Assembly: GCF_003054025.1 (NCBI RefSeq)
Contig: NZ_QBKG01000001.1
Coordinates: forward strand, 1 to 64,000
Source: Capnocytophaga leadbetteri
GTDB lineage: Bacteria > Bacteroidota > Bacteroidia > Flavobacteriales > Flavobacteriaceae
Direction: 5' to 3'
DNA length: 64,000 nucleotides
The notes under the pieces were generated by a model that did not search any database, had not been told where the DNA came from, and saw nothing but the letters and a program-made list of their open reading frames with translations. This document shows, in pieces, positions 25,513-32,609 of this stretch (the first letter of the stretch is position 1; each line of letters starts with the position of its first letter). The position numbers were made by a program, and so were the translations under genes.

Positions 25513-26133
25513 TTAATGAATCAAATCTGTTAAGGTATAATCTGTTTTCAGTATATCACCATCTTCTATCTCAAATATATAAAGTGAACTATTGTTCTGA
25601 CTATCTACAAACAAAAGGCGTTCATTCTCATACCCTATGGAAAGGCTTTGTGACAATCTTTCTAAGGAGAAAGCACCTTCTTCGTAGCCGACCTCTTGTA
25701 GGGTAGTAGCATAAGCCTTTAGCTGAGTAATGATAGTACATCGATGCTTGTCAATAGTTATCTCTTTGCAAAGTTCTTCCAATGAATACAACATAAATGG
25801 TGCTTCCTCTGAAAAGACAGGAAAATAAACAGTCTCTTTCTGTGCTTTTAGATAGTTTATATATTCTTGGGATAAAGATTTAACTTCCTTATTCCGAAGC
25901 AATAACCTTAGACTTTTAGGGCTACTTGTATGATTTTCCTTACTTTGAGATAGTGCAGAAGGCGATATCCATTGCATAGGATTAAAATCAAACATAGCCG
26001 TACAATGAGGACAATGTAAAAACATAAACTGCATTTGCTTCCCGATAGCTTCCTTCAAAAAATTAAAGCCATAATCAGAAAGTGTTTCCGGCAGGAAGGT
26101 TCTGTTACAATTAGGGCAGGTAAGTTCTTTCAT
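25513..26133 (-). CDS. zinc-ribbon protein with SUKH-like tail, inside the rtcB-prfH operon
   Basis: A 206-residue protein with an N-terminal CPNC...CPHC zinc ribbon (residues 6-9 and about 41-44). A linker and a C-terminal half follow with LQEVGYEEGAFSLERLSQSL and RLLFVDSQNNSSLYIFE, which reads like the tail of SMI1/KNR4 immunity domains. The assignment is tentative. It is 10 nt from the exonuclease gene. A zinc ribbon joined to an immunity-like fold would suit RNA or ribosome binding, but that is speculation. Confidence 0.5.
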   Translation of the reverse strand: MKELTCPNCNRTFLPETLSDYGFNFLKEAIGKQMQFMFLHCPHCTAMFDFNPMQWISPSALSQSKENHTSSPKSLRLLLRNKEVKSLSQEYINYLKAQKETVYFPVFSEEAPFMLYSLEELCKEITIDKHRCTIITQLKAYATTLQEVGYEEGAFSLERLSQSLSIGYENERLLFVDSQNNSSLYIFEIEDGDILKTDYTLTDLIH

Positions 26134-26143
26134 TATATTGCTT

Positions 26144-26698
26144 TTAATTTAGTTCCATAGGGTTAGTTATTAACTTATACATTATCTTAGCGATGTTATA
26201 AGCATCGTCTTTGCCTCGGTGGTGGGTTCCTACAAGGGGTATTTTGAGATAGTTCAATGCCTGATGCATTCCCAATCGCTTTGGGTGCTGGGTTACCTCT
26301 TGGAAGAGTTCCTTTACATTGATATGCTCATTGCGCATTGGGTAAGGTAGTTTCCTAAGTGCACATTGCTTTTGGAGCATATTTTTATCGTAATTCCCAT
26401 AACTCGCCCAAGTGTATTGATAGGCTTGGTATTCCTTTTTAAGGATTTGCAAGGCTTCTTCAAAACTCACGCCTTCCCGTGCTACGAGTTCGGGGGTAAG
26501 GGTGGTAAGTTGGGTACAAAAAGGACTGATTTTGGAATGTGTAGGCTTTACCAAAATACCTCTGTTATCGCTAATCTCACCCGTGAGGGTATCGAGCAGG
26601 CAAATGCCTATTTCTATTATTTCGCTGACTTCTCCTTTTGGGGGTATTCCCTCCCAACAAGTCGCTTCTAAGTCTATAATAATGATTTTATTTGTCAT
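26144..26698 (-). CDS. DEDD-type 3'-5' exonuclease (KapD/ERI-1-like)
   Basis: A 184-residue RNase T-fold exonuclease. Exo I is IIIDLEATCW with DxE, Exo II lies in WASYGNYDKNMLQKQ, and Exo III is HHRGKDDAYNIAKIM with the catalytic His and Asp. All metal residues are present. Close relatives act on RNA 3' ends, including rRNA. It sits between prfH and rtcB, 12 nt after one gene and 10 nt before the next. In that setting it could trim damaged rRNA 3' ends before ligation, which is inference. Confidence 0.82.
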   Translation of the reverse strand: MTNKIIIIDLEATCWEGIPPKGEVSEIIEIGICLLDTLTGEISDNRGILVKPTHSKISPFCTQLTTLTPELVAREGVSFEEALQILKKEYQAYQYTWASYGNYDKNMLQKQCALRKLPYPMRNEHINVKELFQEVTQHPKRLGMHQALNYLKIPLVGTHHRGKDDAYNIAKIMYKLITNPMELN

Positions 26699-26710
26699 TG
26701 TTTTAATTCT

Positions 26711-27166
26711 TTAATGTGGAAAAGTATAATTGCCGTGGAGTTCATCTATCCACACCACTTCTCCATCTTCAAAACAAATTTCTACTTCCAAAGGGAATTC
26801 ACTATCCTCTCTATCCCAATTGGTAAAAGCTCCTACATAAACAATGTTTTTAGAGGTTTTACACTGACTGGGGATAGCTACAAACTCAAAATCAAGCTCA
26901 AAATGGTGTTCATTCTTTCGCTCCAGCTCTCCTTTGTTAACTAGCTCTTCGTAAAAGTCCCGCAATTGCTCTTTGAGTTGTTCCCAATAGGAACTGTGAT
27001 AAAAGAACTGTTCAAAGGCAACTTCTTGCTTAGGCGAAAAGAAACCTGCTTCTCCTGCTTCATTATATATCCATATAGGCAGTGTTACACCCAAACTCGG
27101 AATCAATATATCGCTAATCGTAGAGGATATACCCTCTTCTTTTTCAAAAATAATTGTTCTGATCAT
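26711..27166 (-). CDS. hypothetical protein inside the rtcB-prfH operon
   Basis: A 151-residue acidic protein starting MIRTIIFEKEEGISSTISDI, with LGVTLPIWIYNEAGEAGFF and a C-terminal EVEICFEDGEVVWIDELHGN. It looks like the DUF6985-type immunity folds but I cannot place it with confidence. It lies 55 nt after prfH and 12 nt before the exonuclease gene. Confidence 0.5.
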   Translation of the reverse strand: MIRTIIFEKEEGISSTISDILIPSLGVTLPIWIYNEAGEAGFFSPKQEVAFEQFFYHSSYWEQLKEQLRDFYEELVNKGELERKNEHHFELDFEFVAIPSQCKTSKNIVYVGAFTNWDREDSEFPLEVEICFEDGEVVWIDELHGNYTFPH

Positions 27167-27221
27167 ATTGTTTTTAGTTTTTACTCAACTTCGCCAAAGG
27201 TCGTAGCGATACAATCATTTG

Positions 27222-27911
27222 CTAATCGACTAATTTAACCTCTCTCTTAGCAGCAGCGCGTTCCTTCTTATAACTCTTTTCTACATAAGTGCTTTTGAAG
27301 TCAGAGCCATTAAAGGTGCGTGTAGGATTGCCCCGCTGCACTTGGGTGTGATTGTTCCAATGACTCTGCGCTTGCTCGGCAAGTTGCTGAAGCTCTATTT
27401 CGGCGAGTTTTTCCTTCAGACGGTTGAGGGCGAGCTTCTTATTGTCGAGTTGCGAACGCGAATCTTGTGCAAATACGCTTACCCCAGTAGGCAGGTGGGT
27501 AGCGCGTACTGCCGAATTCACCTTGTTCACATTCTGTCCGCCATTGCCTTGCGAGCGAGTAGTTTGGAACTGTACATCTCGTTCCGAGAAAGGCTGGTGC
27601 TGCAGTTGGTCGAGGACAAAAACGCCTATATACCAATTGCTGCGCTGATGGAATTTGCGAAAGGTGCTCTTGCCAACCCAACAAACCGTACCGAGCCAAC
27701 TTTTTAGGAAAGCCGATAGCTCCTTGCCTTTAAGTTGCACAGTAACCGATTTTATAGTCAGATTAGCATCGCCTTCCTCTCGGCTGACGATAGTATAGTC
27801 AATGCCCTTTTGAGTAGCCTCTTGCAAAAAGACTTTCAGTACTTTGGCTACTACCCATTGGCATTCTAAAGGGCCACGCCCTGCAGTGATTTGTATGATT
27901 TTTTCTTCCAT
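27222..27911 (-). CDS. prfH: peptide chain release factor H
   Basis: A 229-residue release-factor-like protein. Only the catalytic domain and a short N-terminal domain are present; there is no stop-codon-reading domain. The GGQ loop is at residues 124-126 (SQGNGGQNVNKVNSAVR), with the usual downstream QDSRSQLDNKKLAL. The basic tail KKERAAAKREVKLVD ends in an octamer repeat that supplies the stop. PrfH frees the nascent peptide from ribosomes whose 16S decoding centre has been cut, letting RtcB2 reseal the rRNA. The rtcB gene ends the same operon. Confidence 0.9.
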   Translation of the reverse strand: MEEKIIQITAGRGPLECQWVVAKVLKVFLQEATQKGIDYTIVSREEGDANLTIKSVTVQLKGKELSAFLKSWLGTVCWVGKSTFRKFHQRSNWYIGVFVLDQLQHQPFSERDVQFQTTRSQGNGGQNVNKVNSAVRATHLPTGVSVFAQDSRSQLDNKKLALNRLKEKLAEIELQQLAEQAQSHWNNHTQVQRGNPTRTFNGSDFKSTYVEKSYKKERAAAKREVKLVD

Positions 27912-27923
27912 TTTTTCTTTTGT

Positions 27924-28718
27924 TTATAATTGCACATACGGCTTGCACTCTAAAAGCATCTCCCCAATTTCGATTGCTGAGGTGTGATACTTAAGGGCTG
28001 TGATTTCTTTCAGCGGGGTGCGTTTGTACTTTTCCTTAGGCGTATAGCGCTTTTGGTATTGATTCCACGAATAACTGCCTCCATAGATTTTGCTATGGAT
28101 AATCCCCCAGTTCTTATGGTCATTTATGATCTTATCAAGCTCGGCGAGTTCTCGTTCTATGGCTATATCTACCGGACGGTAATGCGTAATCATATTAGGC
28201 TTTACACGCAATTCAAAACGCCACGCCTCGGTAAACTCGTAATGGATTTCAAAACGGTCTTTTTGCCGATTGAAACACTCTATTTTTGCAAAATAGGCGC
28301 GTTCTTTTTGGGTGAATTTTCCCCTTTCAAGGGCTCTTTCCCATTCCCATTGACTAAAAGTGTACAATTCCTGTTTGCGAGCTATATAGACACGCTTGCC
28401 ACGACGCTTTTTCTTCTTCTGGAACTTGCGTGTATCGGCATATTGATAGGTGTTGATTTTCTCCAAAAGTGTCGCGAAAAAGTCGGCTTGCTTGCCTTGT
28501 CGCACATCTTCCCTCAGTACAAAGAAACGCACATAGCCCTTTTGGTAGGGTTTTTCGAGTGGCACAAGCGGCAGTTCACGGCGTTGTTTAAAGAGTACTT
28601 TTTGGCGTTTGATACATTCGCGCAAATACTTCTCGTGGTCTTCTCGAGCAATGCGCTTGCGAGAACGCAAATTGCGGAGGCCAGAAACGCCTTTGGGGGT
28701 AATATATAGATTTCCCAT
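27924..28718 (-). CDS. unknown basic protein, first gene of the prfH-rtcB operon
   Basis: A 264-residue, strongly basic protein starting MGNLYITPKGVSGLRNLRSR. It has a lysine/arginine block around residue 100 (FQKKKKRRGKRVYIARKQ), aromatic segments (TFSQWEWERAL, GGSYSWNQYQKRYT) and no membrane helix. I do not recognise the family. The charge suggests RNA or ribosome binding. It ends 12 nt before prfH, so they are almost certainly one message. No promoter is visible in the 120 nt between the upstream terminator and its ATG. Confidence 0.55.
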   Translation of the reverse strand: MGNLYITPKGVSGLRNLRSRKRIAREDHEKYLRECIKRQKVLFKQRRELPLVPLEKPYQKGYVRFFVLREDVRQGKQADFFATLLEKINTYQYADTRKFQKKKKRRGKRVYIARKQELYTFSQWEWERALERGKFTQKERAYFAKIECFNRQKDRFEIHYEFTEAWRFELRVKPNMITHYRPVDIAIERELAELDKIINDHKNWGIIHSKIYGGSYSWNQYQKRYTPKEKYKRTPLKEITALKYHTSAIEIGEMLLECKPYVQL

Positions 28719-28831
28719 TTTTCAATTAACAATTGATAATTAATAATTAACAAATCGCTTCGGGAAAATCTCCCTCTCCTTGGGAGAAGCCAGCGAGGGC
28801 TCACAGCTGGGTATGTGGTAACGAGGTGAGG

Positions 28832-28865
28832 AAAAACAAAAAGCCCGAAGCGGGTGCTTCGGGCT
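28832..28865 (-). terminator. intrinsic terminator in the leader of the prfH-rtcB operon
   Basis: On the - strand a 10-bp stem AGCCCGAAGC / GCTTCGGGCT with loop ACCC is followed by TTTTTGTTTTT. It lies between the leader ORF and the first structural gene, so transcription must pass it for the operon to be expressed. Confidence 0.85.
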
Positions 28866-28967
28866 CTTCTATATTTTATACTATTATTCTAATCAAGCGG
28901 ATACGCCACGAAGCGTTACCTTGTGCAAAGGTAATACAGATGCGATATGTAACTTGATGTAGGTCAT
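28842..28967 (-). promoter_or_regulatory. putative translation-coupled attenuator of the prfH-rtcB operon
   Basis: The leader holds a 24-codon ORF (28967-28893) and the terminator at 28865-28842. GCTTCGTGGC in codons 17-21 of the ORF (28914-28905) can pair with GCCCGAAGC, the 5' arm of the terminator, leaving one bulged U. The two structures exclude each other. A ribosome finishing the ORF would cover the first arm and let the terminator form; poor translation would free it and allow readthrough. The mutual exclusion is seen in the sequence; regulation by ribosome damage is inference. Confidence 0.5.
28893..28967 (-). CDS. 24-residue leader peptide upstream of the prfH-rtcB operon
   Basis: ATG at 28967, TGA at 28893. 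The product starts MTYIKLHIASVLP and ends TLRGVSA. A purine-rich stretch GAAGAA lies directly before the ATG. The ORF lies about 50 nt into the transcript predicted from the promoter at 29021-29051 and about 28 nt before the terminator stem. It may act in cis as a leader; a free small peptide is the alternative. Confidence 0.5.
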   Translation of the reverse strand: MTYIKLHIASVLPLHKVTLRGVSA

Positions 28968-29020
28968 TTCTTCGTGTGTATTTATAAGGTTAAACAATGA
29001 TTTGTTTTATAATTCGGCGG

Positions 29021-29051
29021 CAAAGGTACTACTATTTTCTCAATTAGCAAG
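29021..29051 (-). promoter_or_regulatory. promoter of the leader and prfH-rtcB operon
   Basis: On the - strand: CTTG at 29051-29048, 19-nt spacer, TACCTTTG at 29028-29021. One mismatch in the -33 box. It is the only clear promoter upstream of the operon. Confidence 0.7.
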
Positions 29052-29071
29052 AAAAAAAGAAGAATTATTTT

Positions 29072-29235
29072 TTAAATAGTGTTGTTCCCTAAATAGTTAA
29101 ACATAAATTTATAAGCTATATTTCTGTTGGCTTGTTCTGAAAGTTCTTTTATAAGCTTATCTTTTTCAGCATTGGTTAGTTTTTTTTAGCTTCTTTTTTA
29201 GCGGGTTTAGCTGTTTTTGTAATTAATGTCTGCAT
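29072..29235 (-). pseudogene. small lysine-rich gene split by a frameshift in an A8 run (or programmed -1 frameshift)
   Basis: ATG at 29235 gives 19 residues starting MQTLITKTAKPAKKEA and a stop at 29176. One base back in the run of eight A (29187-29180), the frame continues KLTNAEKDKLIKELSEQ and ends FNYLGNNTI at 29072, for 54 residues in all. The run contains A-AAA-AAC, a heptamer known to allow -1 slippage. The promoter is the best-matched on this strand. Whether this is mutation, sequencing error or recoding cannot be told here. The family is not recognised. Confidence 0.5.
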
Positions 29236-29257
29236 AGTATTTTAGTTTTTATGGTTA

Positions 29258-29288
29258 CAAAGGTAATAATAAAATCTGAACAAACAAA
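29258..29288 (-). promoter_or_regulatory. promoter of the small frameshifted gene
   Basis: On the - strand: TTTG at 29288-29285, 19-nt spacer, TACCTTTG at 29265-29258. Full match to consensus; the start codon follows 22 nt later. Confidence 0.75.
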
Positions 29289-29305
29289 GCTTAACGATAA
29301 AAAAC

Positions 29306-29425
29306 TCATACTTCAATAGCCCTTTGCCCCTCTGCTACATAGCCTGTAGCCAAACGGTATTTAAACATAAATGCCGTGAGAAACGGATACAATTCACTGG
29401 GTATTGTTATCGTAGTACGCTTCGA
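29306..29425 (-). pseudogene. copied 3' end of the membrane-protein gene at 31798-32541
   Basis: This stretch encodes TTITIPSELYPFLTAFMFKY and then RLATGYVAEGQRAIEV. It is nearly identical in protein and DNA to the last 37 codons of the membrane gene 2.4 kb away. It is fused out of frame to the end of the isoprenoid-synthase-like pseudogene. It records a duplication or gene-conversion event that left only the 3' end. Confidence 0.8.
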
Positions 29426-30344
29426 GTGCCCCATTTGTTTTCGTTGAAATACTGTTGCTTTTGCTGTAGAGGTGTTAGGTTGTGCTTGGGGAGTATCCAC
29501 GTTTCAATGCCCCCATTCACACAACTTCTACTATTGATAGCCGTATCAATAGCTTTTTGACAGTGTTTAGCAATCTCATCTTTTTTGCCAATATGAATAA
29601 AGAACTGCATTATTTGCGCCAAATCGTCAATATCAGGAGCTATTTCTTGTACGGTGGGAAAGTATTGCCAAGCGCCTACTTCGGGATTGATACGCTCCAT
29701 AAAGTAGTGGTATTCCTCCTCAAAGAAAGATGTAATGGGCAACCGGTATCTTTGAGCAATAGTGTACGAGCAATCGTCTAATAGTGCACGCTGGAAAGTA
29801 TCGGAAGTATGTACCTGACAAGTGTTCTCAAAGCCTTCGGCATTACCTATACATCGTCATAGAGCTGAAACCCTACTGAAAAATAGCGATGTGACAATAA
29901 TAATTTTTCGTACACAGTCTTGTTTTGAGTGTTGCTTTGTACCCAAAGGCTATCTATAGCTATTTTGCCAAAAGCCGACTTATCATCTGCTAAGCTACTG
30001 TATTGTTCAAATGATACTTCAGGGGTAGTAAGCAGGCGTTTTTCGGTTTGTATAGCCTTAAAGTACTCCGCTTTACGCTGTTGCCATAGTTCCCAAAAAG
30101 GCGATTTATAACCGTAAATACTTGTGAGAATTTTAATTGTTTGCTCTTGCAAGGCAAGCATTTCCACCAATGCTTTTGTATCACCTTCATCTACTAAGGC
30201 GTCTAAACAAAGCACTGCATTGTAATAGGTATAACCCGCTTTGCAGAGCAAATGTAAGGTTTCAGCACTTACAGTAGGAAAATAAGTGTGAAACAAAGTG
30301 GGGTAATGCTTGTAAAATTCTGGAGATTTCTCAGTGGTAGGCAT
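29407..30344 (-). pseudogene. broken class 1 isoprenoid-synthase-like gene
   Basis: The first 165 codons are intact, from MPTTEKSPEFYKHYPTLFHT through CKAGYTYYNAVLCLDALVDE to FSVGFQLYDDV, where the aspartate-rich motif begins. A stop follows at 29847. A second piece in another frame runs from about 29855 with VHTSDTFQRALLDDCSYTIA, YFPTVQEIAPDIDDLAQIMQ and GGIETWILPKHNL. It looks like the C-terminal part of the same protein after an internal deletion of perhaps 100 codons. The end is cut by the copied membrane-gene fragment. The family assignment rests on the FQLYDDV motif and is tentative. Confidence 0.6.
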
Positions 30345-30348
30345 AAGG

Positions 30349-31503
30349 CTATTGGTTTATAAATTCTTGCTCTTCTTTGGTAAGTAAAAACTTGGCTTCG
30401 CCTTGTTTGTGAGGGGTAATGTATTCGTGGAAAGACTTTTGAATATCTATTCTATCCTCTTTTTTAATATATTTGTTCTCTACTCCTGTACGCAAAAAAC
30501 TATGCTCCAAAAAGAGTTTATCTCTTTTCCCTTTGTATTCAATAGCTCCTATGAGTCTTACGTAATAAGAACTAAACAGTAGTTTGCCTTTATAGTCAGT
30601 TAAAGTAAGTTCCAAGCGATAATTATCTGTAATAGACTTATAAGAAGTTTTAGTTTTATCAGAAATTTTATCCTTCATACCTCGATGTATGTCGTTAAAA
30701 ATAACTTTTCTCACAGCATTGGTAGTATTGTCAAACACCAATACCGAGTTTTCAAGTTTTAGATTTAGCTTTTTATTGATCACAATATCAGCATTAAATG
30801 TTACTTTAGTAACATCTTTACTTTTCTCTACTTTTTTAATTTCAATATTTTCACCAAACTGATTTATAAATGACAAATAAGTGTTCACAAAAAGATACAT
30901 AAACATTGGTGTTCTTTCTAAGTGAACAGAACGAGCCACTACTTCATCTTCACTTAACATTTTAGAGTAGTCAATATTCTTAAGTTGGATTTGTAATAGT
31001 TTTTCTAAAGGTTGGTTAAAAGAAGCATAACGATAACTCTTGCTCCACCAACTTAACTGCACTTGGTAGAGCCTTGTCAAGGTGTCATTTCTTATAAATT
31101 TTTCTCGGTAGGTACACTCTAATATCTTAGCCTTAGTATCATACAATTTGAAGTAATTATCTAAAACATACTTCACTTTCTTCTTCAAATCAAAATTATA
31201 TAGTACTACTTCGTCAAGTTGTATTTCCTGAGGATTGAGATAAAGGGTTGCTTTAGCAAAGGTTTTATCTGTAAAAATCTTTTTAGTTGCATAGCCTATA
31301 TGACTTAAGGTAAGCGTATCATTTTCTACAGTAATGCGTAACTTACCTTCATCATTGGTAATAGTGCCGTTGAGAGAGCGTGTGTAATAGGCTTCAACGT
31401 TGGGAATGGGCTGCTTTGTAGAGGCATCCAGCAGGGTGAGTTCAGCTACTTGGGCGTGTAAGGCTGTGGCTGTGAATAATAGGATAAAAAGTAATAGTTT
31501 CAT
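30349..31503 (-). CDS. secreted protein with carboxypeptidase-like regulatory domain
   Basis: A 384-residue protein with a signal peptide (MKLLLFILLFTATALHAQ). A regulatory beta-sandwich follows (STKQPIPNVEAYYTRSLNGT, LSHIGYATKK, LYLNPQEIQLDEVVLYN). The C-terminal part is a long unknown beta-rich domain. It is a paralogue of the protein at 2967-4133, with the same order of blocks and the same terminal helix. It is probably outer-membrane associated. It ends 4 nt after the pseudogene start codon, so the two were once cotranscribed. Confidence 0.65.
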   Translation of the reverse strand: MKLLLFILLFTATALHAQVAELTLLDASTKQPIPNVEAYYTRSLNGTITNDEGKLRITVENDTLTLSHIGYATKKIFTDKTFAKATLYLNPQEIQLDEVVLYNFDLKKKVKYVLDNYFKLYDTKAKILECTYREKFIRNDTLTRLYQVQLSWWSKSYRYASFNQPLEKLLQIQLKNIDYSKMLSEDEVVARSVHLERTPMFMYLFVNTYLSFINQFGENIEIKKVEKSKDVTKVTFNADIVINKKLNLKLENSVLVFDNTTNAVRKVIFNDIHRGMKDKISDKTKTSYKSITDNYRLELTLTDYKGKLLFSSYYVRLIGAIEYKGKRDKLFLEHSFLRTGVENKYIKKEDRIDIQKSFHEYITPHKQGEAKFLLTKEEQEFINQ

Positions 31504-31544
31504 TCTAATTTGGGCAAGGCATCGGTTACTTCCTTTTTATAGCA

Positions 31545-31552
31545 CAAAGATA
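31545..31552 (-). promoter_or_regulatory. -7 element upstream of the secreted-protein gene
   Basis: TATCTTTG on the - strand, 42 nt before the start codon. A TTTG lies at 31578-31575 with a 22-nt spacer. The rest of the AT-rich gap 31553-31797 holds nothing else I can recognise. Confidence 0.5.
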
Positions 31553-31797
31553 AAGAAAAGTATTTTAAAGTAACCAAAAGAAAAATACAGTTTAACTCAA
31601 ATTTAACAGTAAATTCTTTGTAAAATAAACAATTATAAAGGTATAAGCTACTAAAATTTTTAAAACTCTTAATTTTTTGAAGAAATGATATATTTGGGAG
31701 GTATTTTTTAACAATTTAGCAAAGATAGTGTAAAAACGCTACTTGTCTAATGATAAAATAGGGAATATTTTTACGAAAAAAATCAACGTAAAAAATA

Positions 31798-32541
31798 CTA
31801 AATTGAATTTAGAATACCCCTTTGCCCCTCTGCTACATAACCTGTAGCCAAACGATATTTAAACATAAATGCCGTGAGAAACGGATACAATTCACCGGGT
31901 ATTGTTAGGGTAGTGCGCTGCGAGTACTCTATGAGCACCGTTATATTGTTGTATTTGTCTTTTGAAATAGCACTGACGTTCGTAATGCTGGTTACCGGTA
32001 CTTCAATGATATGCGTTAGCTTAAAGAGGTATAGCTTCTCTTGGCATAGTACAAATGGTGGCAAGAGGTATAACAATCTCGATACCTGTTTCACCTTTTC
32101 CAAATAGGCAAAATCTTCTTCGCTCATTTCTGCCAAAAGCAGTTGTTGCGCTTGCGTAGTCCTATTGATAGTGTAGTATAAATAATAGAAAATTATTAGC
32201 AAATAGGGGACAAATGTGATAATAGACGTTAACAATATATAACCAAAAAGCGAGTAGGGTACGCTATCCATTTGGCGTATCACCTCAAAATCGACGCACA
32301 GCCCAATAAACAGAAAAGGGATTAACGAAAAGATAATCGCTACGGTTGTAAATAGATACTTCAGAATTCTCTTCCGCTTAGTTAGGTATAGCTGTCGCGC
32401 CTCAGGTAGGGGAGAAGGAGGACAATAGCTCTCTAAACGCTTTTCAAAATCGTTTTGATGGGTTTTTAAATACCATTTAAGAGCGTAAAATACGCCTGCT
32501 GCTACGGTGAGTTCTGCAATAAAATAGAAAATCTGCTCCAT
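31798..32541 (-). CDS. membrane protein of unknown function
   Basis: A 247-residue protein with an N-terminal span (about residues 5-20) and two central spans (about 61-82 and 100-125). A cytoplasmic C-terminal domain ends in TLTIPGELYPFLTAFMFKYR and RLATGYVAEGQRG. I do not recognise the family; the C-terminal part resembles the PH-like domains of small Bacteroidetes membrane proteins. Its 3' end has a close copy at 29306-29425. Confidence 0.55.
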   Translation of the reverse strand: MEQIFYFIAELTVAAGVFYALKWYLKTHQNDFEKRLESYCPPSPLPEARQLYLTKRKRILKYLFTTVAIIFSLIPFLFIGLCVDFEVIRQMDSVPYSLFGYILLTSIITFVPYLLIIFYYLYYTINRTTQAQQLLLAEMSEEDFAYLEKVKQVSRLLYLLPPFVLCQEKLYLFKLTHIIEVPVTSITNVSAISKDKYNNITVLIEYSQRTTLTIPGELYPFLTAFMFKYRLATGYVAEGQRGILNSI

Positions 32542-32545
32542 ATGC

Positions 32546-32583
32546 TAAAAAAGAAAAAGACTACCCTAAAGAGCAGGGCAGCC
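32546..32583 (-). terminator. intrinsic terminator of the sugar permease gene
   Basis: On the - strand the stem GGCTGCCCT / AGGGTAGTC (two G-U pairs) is followed by TTTTTCTTTTTT. Confidence 0.75.
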
Positions 32584-32609
32584 TTTCTCATATTATAAAC
32601 ATTCTAAAA

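Noticed and set aside
28915-28945. A second -7-like box TACCTTTG inside the leader ORF of the prfH operon
   Set aside because: No -33 TTTG lies 19-20 nt upstream. It may be chance, although it would give a transcript lacking the leader start codon.
29072-29120. Similarity of the frameshifted gene (EQANRNIAYKF) to the PIN antitoxin tail (KETNRNIAKRL)
   Set aside because: Only about nine aligned residues agree and there is no toxin gene beside it, so I do not call it an antitoxin.
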